A stretch of DNA of 64,000 nt, taken from assembly GCF_000027165.1 (NCBI RefSeq), contig NC_013853.1:1116001-1180000 (forward strand), given 5' to 3'. Source of the DNA: Streptococcus mitis B6. GTDB taxonomy: Bacteria; Bacillota; Bacilli; Lactobacillales; Streptococcaceae. Positions 17,701-25,149 of this stretch are shown here, piece by piece. The first letter of the stretch is position 1. Every line of letters starts with the position of its first letter. The notes beneath the pieces are model-generated. The model ran no database searches. It worked only from the letters and a program-made list of their open reading frames with translations, and was not told the origin of the DNA. Both the position numbers and the translations under genes were made by a program.

Positions 17701-17793
17701 TTGACCAGCTTGGTAACGACCAAGTTCATAGGAACAAACACTTAGGGCAAGAACTGCCACTGAACCCGCTACATATTTTTTATTGATTTTCAT
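14701..17793 (-). CDS. PhtD/PhtB-like polyhistidine triad surface protein
   Basis: A 1030-residue surface protein starting with signal MKINKKYVAGSVAVLALSVC and containing seven HxxHxH-type motifs: HGDHYHYY, HGNHFHYIP (twice), HGDHFHFIP, HGDHYHFIP, HGDHFHYMG and HIDHIHVVP. By position next to adcAII it is the phtD locus, but the middle (NLTVTPTYHQDQGED) resembles what I recall of PhtB/PhtA, so it looks chimeric and I give no symbol. A module of about 207 residues is duplicated. The last 200 residues contain a Lys/Glu/Asp/Ser-rich stretch and then a compact end (VQFYNKNGDLVTYDIK). The start codon is only 7 nt after adcAII, so the two form an operon for zinc delivery. Confidence 0.92.
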   Translation of the reverse strand: MKINKKYVAGSVAVLALSVCSYELGRYQAGQVKKDSNRVAYIDGDQAGQKAENLTPDEVSKREGINAEQIVIKITDQGYVTSHGDHYHYYNGKVPYDAIISEELLMKDPNYQLKDSDIVNEIKGGYVIKVDGKYYVYRKDAAHADNIRTKEEIKRQKQEHSSNHGGASNDQAVVAARAQGRYTTDDGYIFNASDIMDDTGDAYIVPHGNHFHYIPKSDLSASELAAAQAFLSGKGGQLSTVEYRSSRAETRSSVRTSQSETPQNPATNSESQNEDLASLLQELYALPLSQRHVESDGLVFDPAQITKRTANGVAVPHGDHFHFIPYSQMSALEEKLARNLPIGGQPVQSHADNTKQSSTDKPSSTPSSPIKPNFNLNTPAPNRGTGGAYTTDDGYVFSPTDVIEDTGDAFVVPHGNHFHYIPKSDLSAGELAAAQAYWNGKQGSHSATSSSKPSSDNAKPAQPSLTETPNLTVTPTYHQDQGEDIPTLLSELYAKPLSERHVESDGLVFDPAQIIKRTANGVAVPHGDHYHFIPYSQMSDLEQKIARIIPLKGQNGLNQIATDIKPLVSKEVVHKFLGQPIKAYGKGLDGKPYDTSDGYIFTKDSIDSVDKSGVIAKHGDHFHYMGYGELEQFELDEVAKWIHETGKNPDDIVSLVHSVEKERPKFDYKKVTNKISRNSKVGYIINEGGKDYFYSREELDLTQIAFSEQELMLKDKDTYRYDIAETEIKPRLAVDVSSLPMHAANTTYDTGTSFIIPHIDHIHVVPYSWLSSEQIATIKYVMQHPDVRPEVWSKPGHDDAGSVIANVTPLEKRPGMQNWQIIHSAEEVQKALKEGKFATPDGYIFDPQDVLAKGTYIWADKSFSIPKASGDSLRSINQSDLSEKEWKQAQELIAKRSEEKETTNDSSNSHLVSSDKKSETKKDATDSNKVDEQPKDNKSQNEADATSSNPSVEKVGEEEKSHTENKEDDYDEIPDYGLDKDTLKNHINQIAQIAQIDSKYLIFSSEGVQFYNKNGDLVTYDIKTLKQIKP
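16150..17270 (-). repeat. Duplicated 621-bp triad module in the phtD-like gene
   Basis: TCACTCTTCGGAATATAGTGG occurs at 17141 and 16520, an in-frame offset of 621 bp (207 codons). Each copy encodes YTTDDGY..F, PHGNHFHYIPKSDLSA, RHVESDGLVFDPAQI and an HxHFIPYSQMS block. Confidence 0.85.
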
Positions 17794-17800
17794 TCTTTCC

Positions 17801-18718
17801 TCACTTTAATTCTTCTGCTAGAACACTCATATTTTCTTCAAGATTTTCTAGGTAAGTCTTGTCATTTTGTGGGTCTGCCTCTAAAGGATTCAGAGTTTTA
17901 AGACCTACACCTGTTGATTTAACAAGAGTTTCAGCTACTTTTGAAGAAGCGTTGCTTTCTGTAAAGATCGTTTTAACCTTATAGGTTTTAACAAATTCCT
18001 GAATTTCTGTTAGTTGTCGTGGACTTGGTTCTTGTTCAGGAGAGATACCTGCAATACCAAGTTGATTGAGTCCAAATCGCTTAGCTAGATAAGAAAATGC
18101 TGTATGTTGTGTTACAAAGGTTTTCTGAGTCGCTTTTTCAAATTTAGGCTGGAATTTCTTAGTCAATTCTTGAGCTTTTTTGATAAAGGCTTGCGCATTT
18201 TTCTGGTAAGTTTCTTTATGCTCACTATCCACCTCTGAAAGTTTATCAGCGATAATCTGAGCTTCTTCGCCAGCTTTTTCAGGATCTAGCCATATGTGAG
18301 GATCATAAAGCGTTTTTTCATCAACTCCATCCCCTGCTTCCACATCTTCTAACCCTGGAACACGATCTAAAGTCATACCCTCAGATGCCTCTAAAACCTT
18401 AACTTTGGATTTTTTTAGATTGGGATCCAGACTTCCCGCCCAGGATTCAAGCGTATGCGAATGGTAAACAAAGACATCTGCATCATAGATGGCTGCGATA
18501 TCATTTGCTGAAGGTTCAAAAGAATGAATCCCACTACTTGACTGAATCATTCGAACATCATTCAAGTCACCAGATACTTCCTTGACCATGGCATAGATAG
18601 GATAAAAACTGGTCACAATTTTCATCCCTTTACCTGACTGGCTCTCCTTCTGCCCACAAGCACTTAAACACAAAAGAAAGATACTTAACAATACTAAAAA
18701 TAAACTTTGTTTTTTCAT
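17801..18718 (-). CDS. adcAII: Zinc-binding lipoprotein AdcAII (Lmb)
   Basis: Cluster A-I solute-binding protein for zinc, feeding the AdcCB transporter. The ATG at 18718 gives 305 residues, with lipobox LSAC at residues 18-21 (Cys21 lipidated). Metal-ligand regions are visible: GIHSFEPSAND, VYHSHTLESW, TQHTAFSYLAKRFG and the conserved acidic site FTESNASSK. The upstream in-frame TTG is less likely, because the ribosome site AAGGGG is correctly spaced for the ATG. First gene of an operon with the phtD-like gene. An AdcR-type operator overlaps its promoter, predicting expression at low zinc. Confidence 0.96.
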   Translation of the reverse strand: MKKQSLFLVLLSIFLLCLSACGQKESQSGKGMKIVTSFYPIYAMVKEVSGDLNDVRMIQSSSGIHSFEPSANDIAAIYDADVFVYHSHTLESWAGSLDPNLKKSKVKVLEASEGMTLDRVPGLEDVEAGDGVDEKTLYDPHIWLDPEKAGEEAQIIADKLSEVDSEHKETYQKNAQAFIKKAQELTKKFQPKFEKATQKTFVTQHTAFSYLAKRFGLNQLGIAGISPEQEPSPRQLTEIQEFVKTYKVKTIFTESNASSKVAETLVKSTGVGLKTLNPLEADPQNDKTYLENLEENMSVLAEELK

Positions 18719-18740
18719 ATACAACCCCTTAACTATTTAA

Positions 18741-18782
18741 TTAACTGGTAAACATTCTACTCCTAAAAATTTAATCTGTCAA
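18741..18782 (-). promoter_or_regulatory. adcAII promoter with AdcR-type operator
   Basis: Minus strand TTGACA (18777-18782), 17-nt spacer, TAGAAT (18754-18759). TTTACCAGTTAA (18741-18752) immediately follows and matches the AdcR site; a weaker TTAAATAGTTAA half-match adjoins at 18729-18740. Same layout as the phtE promoter. Confidence 0.8.
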
Positions 18783-18822
18783 GATATTTTTAGAAAAAAT
18801 TTGAAATTTCTTTCACAATATA

Positions 18823-18857
18823 AGAATCTGCTGAGTTTCAACAACTCAACAGATTCT
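18823..18857. terminator. Strong hairpin between the permease and adcAII promoter
   Basis: Fifteen-pair stem AGAATCTGCTGAGTT/AACTCAACAGATTCT with one G-U pair and a 5-nt loop. It lies about 200 nt past the permease stop, beyond the BOX element, with only a weak T tail. It may end permease transcripts or be a separate RNA structure. Confidence 0.5.
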
Positions 18858-18864
18858 CACTTTA

Positions 18865-19062
18865 TATACTCAATGAAAATCAAAGAGCAAATTAGGAAGC
18901 TAGCCGTAGGTTGCTCAAAACACTGTTTTGAGGTTGTAGATAAGACTGACGAAGTCAGCTCAAAACATGTTTTTGAGGTTGTAGATGAAACTGACGAAGT
19001 CAGTAACCATACATACGGCAAGGCGAAGCTGACGTGGTTTGAAGAGATTTTCGAAGAGTATT
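18865..19062. repeat. BOX element 1 (A-B-B-C)
   Basis: The typical pneumococcal BOX begins TATACTCAATGAAAATCAAA (boxA), contains two boxB copies with GACTGACGAAGTCAG and AACTGACGAAGTCAG, and ends in boxC with GAAGAGATTTTCGAAGAG. About 198 bp. Its right end supplies the stop codon of the amino acid permease gene. Confidence 0.93.
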
Positions 19063-20452
19063 ATTCTTCTATGGTAGAATGCTTATAGCCATAAGTAAAG
19101 TAAATGATACTTCCTACTAACAATGCAACTAAGAAAGCAATCCAAGTTTCCATATTATACTGTAACATAAAGGATAAACAAATGATGATTGATAAAATCG
19201 GTAATAAGGGTACCAGTGGTGTTTTAAATTCTCCTGCTTTGGGCGTCCCCTTTTCTCTCCGTAAGCGAATCAAACCATAGGCCAGCATAATCAAGTAGGC
19301 TAAGGTACAAATATTTAAGAAGGCTGCAATACTAGCTAGCGGGAACATTCCTGCTGCTACTGATGAAGCTAGGCCTGTCAAGATAGTAGCATTTTTGGGT
19401 ACCTTGCTTGTTTTGGTCAGTTCTTTAAAGGCAGCAGGCATCAAGCCATCACGCGCTAAACTGTAAATCATACGCGATAGGGCATAAGTCATCGAGATAC
19501 AAACAGTAATCAAGGTCAAGATAGCCACTAATGACACATAATTAGCTGCCCAACTAATCCCAACGCTACGAAGGGCAAAGGCAACGGCATCGTCGACATT
19601 TAGATGACTATAGTGAAGCACACCAGTCAAAACAAGAGTCACCAAGGCATAAAGAATGGTTACGATAGAAAGCGATAAGACAATCCCTCTAGGAATATTT
19701 TTTTGAGGAGTCTTGACTTCATCTACAGCCATAGAGATGGATTCAAAGCCCAAAAAACCAAAGAACATCAAGGACGCACCAGCCATAATACCAGTACTAG
19801 CGCCATAGATTTGGCCAAAACCATAAGGAGCAAAATTGCTCCAATTATCAAGCTTGATATGCCAAATTCCAACCAAAATAAAGAGAGCTAAAGCGGAAAA
19901 TTTCAAAATCACTAGAATAGAATTAAAGCGTAAGGCAGCCTTGGCATTAAGTAAAACAAGCGAGGTAACTAGAACCAATACAAGAATAGGTAATAAATCA
20001 ACAATCGTCCCTGCTTGAGGATTAAAGGTACCATTTAAAGCCTGAGGAAGGGCTATCCCGTATTGAGAAAGCAAGCCTTTAAAATAAGCTGCCCAACCCG
20101 AAGCTACGCCTGATATGGCTGTCATGAATTCCATCATGGTTAACCAACCAGCCAACCAAGCTGGGAATTCTCCTAAAATAGCATAGAGATAGCTGTAGGC
20201 ACCTCCTGTAGCGGGTACTCGTGAAGCAAACTCTGCAAAAAAGAGAGCTGATAATCCCACACACAAGGCAGAAATGACAATTGAAATCACTAGGGCTGGA
20301 CCCGCTAGAGTTGCGGCTGCAGTACCTGTAATTGTAAAGACGCCTGTCCCTACCATGGCTCCGATACCTAACAAAATCAAATCCCATAATTTCAAATGCC
20401 TGTGCATCTCCGTTTTATCCAAACTAACATTCTTTGTTCTAAATATATTCAT
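19061..20452 (-). CDS. APC-superfamily amino acid permease
   Basis: A 463-residue transporter of the amino acid/polyamine/organocation superfamily, with about 12-13 hydrophobic segments. The first carries LLGIGAMVGTGVF, the substrate-backbone loop of this family; FFGFLGFES in the middle is also typical of cationic amino acid permeases (YfnA/CAT type). The substrate cannot be told from sequence. ATG 20452 is chosen because GGAGT precedes it, rather than the ATG four codons upstream. The last residues (STIEE) run to a TAA contributed by BOX element 1. It stands alone between adcAII and etrx1. Confidence 0.9.
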   Translation of the reverse strand: MNIFRTKNVSLDKTEMHRHLKLWDLILLGIGAMVGTGVFTITGTAAATLAGPALVISIVISALCVGLSALFFAEFASRVPATGGAYSYLYAILGEFPAWLAGWLTMMEFMTAISGVASGWAAYFKGLLSQYGIALPQALNGTFNPQAGTIVDLLPILVLVLVTSLVLLNAKAALRFNSILVILKFSALALFILVGIWHIKLDNWSNFAPYGFGQIYGASTGIMAGASLMFFGFLGFESISMAVDEVKTPQKNIPRGIVLSLSIVTILYALVTLVLTGVLHYSHLNVDDAVAFALRSVGISWAANYVSLVAILTLITVCISMTYALSRMIYSLARDGLMPAAFKELTKTSKVPKNATILTGLASSVAAGMFPLASIAAFLNICTLAYLIMLAYGLIRLRREKGTPKAGEFKTPLVPLLPILSIIICLSFMLQYNMETWIAFLVALLVGSIIYFTYGYKHSTIEE

Positions 20453-20531
20453 CTTTGACTCCAAAATAAAATGATGATTCTATTTTACCATAAATATAGA
20501 ACATTTGTGAATATTTATAAAATATTTTTCT

Positions 20532-20566
20532 AAAAAAATCTGACTACTCTTTTGTAATCAGATTTT
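20532..20566 (-). terminator. Terminator after etrx1
   Basis: Stem AAATCTGATTAC/GTAGTCAGATTT with a 6-nt loop and a run of seven T on the minus strand. Confidence 0.82.
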
Positions 20567-20577
20567 CTTTATCAATT

Positions 20578-21144
20578 CTAGTTCATTTCTTTAAAGGCTG
20601 CTTCTGCATCCGCATTACTGATAACACCAAATTGAATCTTTCCAATCTTTCCTTGACTGTCAATCAGGTATTCTGTAGGAATGCTTCGAATTTGATAAGC
20701 TTGGAAAGTTGTTGCTTTAGTATCATAAAGTACTGGGATATCCTTATATCCTTGTTCTTGGAACCATTGTGGGAATTGCTCGACAGTTTTTTCACCCTGA
20801 ATTCCTGGTGCAATGACACTAAGAATTTCAAAGTCACGATCTTCTTTTTCAGCTAATTTCATTAACTCAGGAATACTTTTCTTACATGGACCACACCATG
20901 AAGCCCAAAATTTCAAGTAGACTTTTTTACCCTTATAATCAGATAACTTAACTTCTTTACCATCCATGGATTGTAAGGTAAAGTCTGGAGCCTCTTTCCC
21001 AACAGCAATTTGTTGTACAGTCGTTTGTTGCTGTTGTTTTGGGGATTGTTCTGGTGCTTGAGTATTTTTAGACTCTTCCTCACCACAGGCCATCAATACA
21101 ACTACTGACAAGAGGCTTAAGCCAGCAAACATTACTTTTTTCAT
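20578..21144 (-). CDS. etrx1: Extracellular thioredoxin-like lipoprotein
   Basis: A 188-residue TlpA/ResA-type thioredoxin anchored outside the membrane. The signal peptide ends in lipobox LMAC (Cys20). A Gln/Pro/Thr linker follows, then a redoxin domain with catalytic WCGPC (Cys84 and Cys87) and the cis-proline IPTEY. In pneumococci Etrx1 is reduced by CcdA1 and passes electrons to the surface methionine sulfoxide reductase. Here ccdA, 11 nt upstream in the same operon, is broken by an IS, so Etrx1 depends on another CcdA or is unreduced. It may also lose operon transcription beyond the IS. Confidence 0.93.
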   Translation of the reverse strand: MKKVMFAGLSLLSVVVLMACGEEESKNTQAPEQSPKQQQQTTVQQIAVGKEAPDFTLQSMDGKEVKLSDYKGKKVYLKFWASWCGPCKKSIPELMKLAEKEDRDFEILSVIAPGIQGEKTVEQFPQWFQEQGYKDIPVLYDTKATTFQAYQIRSIPTEYLIDSQGKIGKIQFGVISNADAEAAFKEMN

Positions 21145-21155
21145 CTTTTTCTCCT

Positions 21156-21650
21156 TTATTCAAAAATTCCAGCTAGAACATTTACCTGTCCTAATAGTAA
21201 CAAAATTCCCATTAAAATAATGAGGAAACCACCAATTTTCTTCAGTAGCATCATATGACGTTTAATTTTACTAAAATAAGGCATCACTACTCCTGAAGCT
21301 AGGGCCAAGAGCAAGAAAGGAATGGCCATCCCTAGAGTGTAAATCAAGGTATAGATAGCACCTTGCCAAGCGCCATTTCCTCCAGAAGCCGCAAGCGCTA
21401 AAACAGAACTCAAAACTGGACCAATACAAGGCGTCCAACCAAAGCTAAAAGTAATACCGAGTAAAAAGGCTGACCAATAACGATTGGCTTCTGATTTCTT
21501 AAAAGTAAAGCTTTTTTGGATCTCTAATTTCTTAAAATGAAAAATTTCCATTTGGTGAAGGCCTAAAATGATAATAATTGTTCCCATGGTATAGCGAAAC
21601 CAATTGGCATAGAGAATATTACCAAAGTAACCAGCACCAAATCCTAGAAT
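21156..21650 (-). pseudogene. ccdA: ccdA, 3' part of a gene split by an insertion sequence
   Basis: C-terminal about 164 codons of the thiol-disulfide transporter CcdA. The frame resumes as I-L-G-F-G-A-G-Y-F-G directly at the IS edge and contains the second conserved cysteine region FGWTPCIGP, followed by membrane segments to the stop. Deleting the IS and one ATT copy rejoins it perfectly with the 5' part, giving a protein of about 235 residues. A truncated product from the internal ATG at 21587 would lack the first membrane segment and Cys motif. Confidence 0.93.
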
Positions 21651-21665
21651 AGACTTCCTGCGAAA

Positions 21666-22055
21666 CTAAAATCCTAGTTCACGGTTGATAATTCCAGCAA
21701 TCAAATTCATTCGTAATCCAAAGCGTTTACGTCGATTTCGATAGGTTGTTGAAAACATTTTAAACGTTTTTACTTTGGCAAAAATATTCTCAACCTTGAT
21801 TCTCTCTTTAGATAGCACATGATTATAGGATTTATCTTCAAGAGTTAGTGGCTTAAGTTTACTTGATTTCCTCGGAGTTTGCGCTTGTGAATACATCTTC
21901 ATGATCCCTTGATAACCACTGTCTGCCAAGATTTTACCAGCTTGTCCGATGTTTCTGCGACTCATTTTGAACAACTTCATATCGTGGCAATAGTTCACTG
22001 CAATATCCAAAGAAACAATTCTCCCTTGGCTTGTGACAATCGCCTGAGCTTTCAT
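21666..22055 (-). CDS. IS1381-like transposase, C-terminal frame
   Basis: The second half of an IS5-family DDE transposase (130 codons from an internal start). It contains MKAQAIV, the second catalytic aspartate in LADSGYQG, and the closing block RIKVENIFAKVK with the catalytic glutamate. True translation likely enters from the upstream frame by -1 frameshifting at a run of seven A, so the annotated Met is only formal. The C-terminus NRELGF ends next to the left inverted repeat. Confidence 0.85.
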   Translation of the reverse strand: MKAQAIVTSQGRIVSLDIAVNYCHDMKLFKMSRRNIGQAGKILADSGYQGIMKMYSQAQTPRKSSKLKPLTLEDKSYNHVLSKERIKVENIFAKVKTFKMFSTTYRNRRKRFGLRMNLIAGIINRELGF

Positions 22056-22087
22056 AGCATGACATTTCTTTTTACCAGAATAATTGG

Positions 22088-22471
22088 CTAGTTGATTTTT
22101 TTAGGACGATTGATTTTTACCTCTGTTGCATCCACAATCACCGTATCCTCAGCACTAAGATGAGTTTTTGAAATCGTAAAACCATTTTGAATAAGAGTTG
22201 CTTCAACCCATTGACTCCGACGGATTAAGTTGCTTTCGTGAATGCCAAAATCAGCCGCAATTTGTTCATAAGTGCGGTATTCTCGCATATATTGAAGAGT
22301 AGCCATGAGGAGGTTTTCTAGGCTTAACTTAGGGGTTCGTCCACCTTTTGCGTGTTTACGTTGATAAGCTGTTTTTAACACAGCTAACATCTCTTCAAAA
22401 GTAGTACGCTGAACACCAACAAGGCGCTTAAATCGTGCATCACTTAATACTTTACTTGATTCATAATTCAT
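22088..22471 (-). CDS. IS1381-like transposase, N-terminal frame
   Basis: First half of the transposase, 127 residues: a helix-turn-helix-like region (YEQIAADFGIHESNLIRR) and the first catalytic aspartate in VIVDATEVKI. It stops just after the codons over A7 (complement of 22096-22102). The -1 frame there reads N-Q-L-A-N-Y-S-G-K-K-K-C-H-A and joins the downstream frame without loss, so the pair may be a normal frameshifting transposase rather than a mutated one. Confidence 0.87.
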   Translation of the reverse strand: MNYESSKVLSDARFKRLVGVQRTTFEEMLAVLKTAYQRKHAKGGRTPKLSLENLLMATLQYMREYRTYEQIAADFGIHESNLIRRSQWVEATLIQNGFTISKTHLSAEDTVIVDATEVKINRPKKIN

Positions 22472-22509
22472 AGTTTTATTGTATCATATTTTTGTTTCGC
22501 AGGAAGTCT

Positions 22510-22725
22510 AATAAAGAAAATGAGTGAAATGCCTGCGATAAAGCAAAGAGTTCGAATCAAGCCAGACCACGCAACTTTTCTACCAAACAAAGAAAAGCTT
22601 TTTGCACTTTCCTGATCATCCAGCAAAATTCCAGTATAAACAGGTAACAGAGGAAAAATGCAAGGGGAAAAGAAGGACAAAATCCCTGCTAAAAAAACGG
22701 AGATTGAAAATACTATCGTTTCCAA
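22510..22725 (-). pseudogene. ccdA: ccdA, 5' part of a gene split by an insertion sequence
   Basis: The first 72 codons of CcdA, which carries electrons from cytosolic thioredoxin across the membrane. The first cysteine motif FFSPCIFPLLP is present and membrane segment two ends at LIFFI, where the IS begins. Translation would continue into the IS for 13 foreign codons (RLPAKQKYDTIKL) and stop. Without the second cysteine the product cannot work. Confidence 0.93.
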
Positions 22726-22857
22726 TAAAAAACCAACTTTCTTAATAATTCTAATCCTATTTTACTATAATCAATTTCATTTGTATGATTTCTGCTACGC
22801 AATTTGAATTAGTCTGTATTTGAAAGATTTTCCGGTACTAGTTCATTCAGATTCTAC

Positions 22858-22875
22858 CCCCTTTTTTGCCCCCTA
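22858..22875. repeat. Shared 18-bp C/T motif downstream of hup (copy 1)
   Basis: CCCCTTTTTTGCCCCCTA, identical to 32041-32058 downstream of eno. In both places it sits just beyond the gene's terminator on the same relative side. Possibly an integration-site remnant; see findings. The rest of 22726-22937 holds only the hup terminator. Confidence 0.6.
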
Positions 22876-22880
22876 TACAC

Positions 22881-22928
22881 AAAAAAGCCTACTGCCCAAG
22901 CTAGAAAGCTCGATGCAATAGGCTTTTT
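22881..22928 (-). terminator. hup terminator
   Basis: Stem AAAAAGCCTA/TAGGCTTTTT enclosing a smaller AGCT-type hairpin, with T6 on the minus strand. Confidence 0.8.
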
Positions 22929-22937
22929 AAAGGCTAA

Positions 22938-23213
22938 TTATTTAACAGCGTCTTTAAGAGCTTTACCAGCTTTGAATGCTGGAACTTTAGAAGCTGCAAT
23001 CTTGATTTCTTTCCCAGTTTGTGGGTTGCGACCTTTACGTGCAGCACGCTCACGAACTTCAAAGTTACCAAAACCGATCAATTGAACTTTTTCACCAGCT
23101 GCAAGGTACTCAGTTACTGCTGCGAATACAGCTTCAACTGCTGCTGCTGAGTCTTTCTTAGTCAATTCTGTAGCTTCTGCTACTTTAGCGATCAAATCTT
23201 GTTTGTTTGCCAT
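22938..23213 (-). CDS. hup: DNA-binding protein HU
   Basis: Ninety-one-residue HU, the essential nucleoid protein of streptococci, which bends DNA non-specifically as a dimer. It starts [13 protein letters not shown], has the beta-arm region [21 protein letters not shown] with the intercalating proline, and ends [19 protein letters not shown] is a strong ribosome site. Codon use is highly biased, as expected for an abundant protein. Consensus promoter upstream and terminator after it; monocistronic. Confidence 0.98.
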   Translation of the reverse strand: MANKQDLIAKVAEATELTKKDSAAAVEAVFAAVTEYLAAGEKVQLIGFGNFEVRERAARKGRNPQTGKEIKIAASKVPAFKAGKALKDAVK

Positions 23214-23254
23214 GTTAATGATTCCTCCAATTTAATTTCTAATTAACAAATATA

Positions 23255-23283
23255 ATCATATCCTAAAATCCCTTTTAGGTCAA
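23255..23283 (-). promoter_or_regulatory. hup promoter
   Basis: Minus strand TTGACC, 17-nt spacer, TATGAT, about 40 nt before the ATG. Confidence 0.7.
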
Positions 23284-23320
23284 GTTAAAAGCGCTATTTC
23301 TTCCCATTTTATTTATTTTT

Positions 23321-24160
23321 TTAGGAGTGGTAACGTACTAAAATAGCCCAAGCATTCTCACCCGTGTGAGTTTGAATAATAGAGCCCGTTTCCAAAACTG
23401 AAATTGGCTTTTCAACATAAGCTTGTAAGCTTTCTTTCATCTCTTTTGCCCAATCAGAACTTCCAGAATATGAAATTCCAATCTCTGCTACAGAACGTTC
23501 AGAGAGTGATGTTATCAACTCATCTAACCATTTTTTAAAAGTTTTAGCTCCACGACCTTTAACGATTGGCTGCAATTCATGGTCTTTCATCTGCATGACA
23601 ACACGTATATTGAGAAGTGAGCTCAACAATCCAGTTACACGCCCTATTCGTCCACCTTTGACAAGATTTTCCAAAGTAGAAACACCAATATAGAGCTCTG
23701 TATGGTTTTTAACCTCTTCTACATGAGATAAGATTTCCTCCAACTCTTTGCCTTCTTGCGCTAATTTTGCAGCCTCAACAACTTGGAATTTCAAGGCTTG
23801 GTCAGTGAAGGAACTATCAATAACTGTCACATCGGCAGTAGATAAGCTAGCACCTTGACGTGCCGCTTCTACAGTACCAGAAAGAGCATGGGACATATGA
23901 ATAGCAAGAATCTGGCTACCATCTTTGCATAGGTCTTCAAAAACTTCAGCAAAGACACCTACAGGTGGCTGACTTGTTTTCGGAAGGTTCTTACTTGCTT
24001 GCATCAACTGAAGAAATTTACCTTCTTCTTTCAAATCCGCATCAGAATAAACAACATTATCAATCATTACAGATAAAGGAACAACAGTGATATCTAATTG
24101 TTTTACTAGTTCAGGTTCAATAGTAACAGATGAATCGGTTACAATCTTAATTTTTGTCAT
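23321..24160 (-). CDS. DegV family fatty acid-binding protein
   Basis: A 279-residue DegV protein, related to FakB, which presents fatty acids to the kinase FakA for phospholipid synthesis. Family marks: [10 protein letters not shown] at the N-terminus, the lipid-head loop [21 protein letters not shown], and [19 protein letters not shown], followed by the C-terminal IGISYSGS. Which of the several streptococcal DegV/FakB paralogs it is cannot be told from the sequence. It is separated by 107 nt from hup and is divergent from yitT. Confidence 0.9.
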   Translation of the reverse strand: MTKIKIVTDSSVTIEPELVKQLDITVVPLSVMIDNVVYSDADLKEEGKFLQLMQASKNLPKTSQPPVGVFAEVFEDLCKDGSQILAIHMSHALSGTVEAARQGASLSTADVTVIDSSFTDQALKFQVVEAAKLAQEGKELEEILSHVEEVKNHTELYIGVSTLENLVKGGRIGRVTGLLSSLLNIRVVMQMKDHELQPIVKGRGAKTFKKWLDELITSLSERSVAEIGISYSGSSDWAKEMKESLQAYVEKPISVLETGSIIQTHTGENAWAILVRYHS

Positions 24161-24300
24161 AGTATCAATCTTTCTATTTTAGGATTCAGATTGGTTTTCT
24201 TACTTTTAATTATATCAAAAAAAGATTAAAAATCCTAATGGAGTCATTCAAATTTTCCTTAAAAATTTGATATAATCTACTTATAAGAAAAGAGGTCCCT

Positions 24301-25149
24301 ATGATTAAAAAAATTTATCCCATTTTAACCATTTTACTAGGTGCTGCTATTTATGCTTTTGGGTTGACTTATTTTGTAGTTCCCCATCATCTCTTTGAAG
24401 GAGGGGCGACAGGTATTACCCTCATCACCTTTTATCTTTTTAAAATCCCTGTTTCTCTCATGAACCTGCTGATTAATATTCCCCTTTTCATACTAGCTTG
24501 GAAGATTTTTGGAGCAAAGTCTCTCTATTCTAGTCTGCTCGGAACCTTGGCTTTATCTGCCTGGTTAGCTTTTTTTGAACGTATTCCCCTTCATATTGAT
24601 CTTCAAGGTGATTTACTAATTACAGCCCTTATAGCGGGAATTCTATTAGGAATCGGTCTGGGCATTATCTTTAATGCTGGAGGTACGACGGGCGGAACTG
24701 ATATTCTAGCTCGTATTCTCAACAAATACACTCATTTGTCCATGGGGAAACTGCTTTTTATCTTAGATTTTTGTATTCTCATGCTCATTCTCCTTATTTT
24801 TAAGGATTTAAGATTGGTTACTTACACTCTTCTCTTTACTTTCATTGTATCCCGAGTGATTGATTTGATTGGAGAAGGAGGATACGCAGGTAAAGGATTT
24901 ATGATTATTACCAAACGTCCTGACCAACTTGCTAAGGCTATTAATGATGACCTAGGAAGAGGTGTTACTTTTATCTCAGGACAAGGCTACTATAGTCAAA
25001 AAGATTTGAAAATTATCTACTGTATTGTCGGAAGAAATGAAATTGTTAAAATGAAAGAAATGATTCATCGAATCGATCCTCAAGCCTTTATCACAATTAC
25101 AGAAGCCCATGAAATCCTTGGAGAAGGCTTCACCTTTGAAAAAGAATAA
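24301..25149 (+). CDS. YitT family membrane protein
   Basis: A 282-residue protein with an N-terminal block of five to six membrane segments (residues about 5-195) including NAGGTTGGTDI, the conserved glycine-rich motif of the YitT/DUF161 family, and a soluble C-terminal DUF2179 domain (about 200-275) with GRGVTFISGQGYYSQ. The function of the family is unknown; a transport or sensing role is guessed. Preceded by TATAAT within TTGATATAATC and a GAGGT ribosome site. Converges on ribF. Confidence 0.88.
   Translation: MIKKIYPILTILLGAAIYAFGLTYFVVPHHLFEGGATGITLITFYLFKIPVSLMNLLINIPLFILAWKIFGAKSLYSSLLGTLALSAWLAFFERIPLHIDLQGDLLITALIAGILLGIGLGIIFNAGGTTGGTDILARILNKYTHLSMGKLLFILDFCILMLILLIFKDLRLVTYTLLFTFIVSRVIDLIGEGGYAGKGFMIITKRPDQLAKAINDDLGRGVTFISGQGYYSQKDLKIIYCIVGRNEIVKMKEMIHRIDPQAFITITEAHEILGEGFTFEKE

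Larger units (their letters stand above)
21651..22509 (-). mobile_element. IS1381-like insertion sequence (IS5 family), 859 bp
   Basis: Terminal inverted repeats AGACTTCCTGCGAAAC extend to about 20 bp with one difference. A 3-bp target repeat AAT flanks it (21648-21650 and 22510-22512). Two transposase frames and the length of about 860 bp agree with IS1381 as I remember it. It interrupts ccdA in the same orientation as the host gene. Confidence 0.93.

Noticed and set aside
18801..19088. Open frame across BOX 1 giving a repetitive protein with VVDKTDEVS and VVDETDEVS
   Set aside because: It is the translation of boxA and boxB repeats; similar frames appear in BOX 3 (58329-58709). No start signal.
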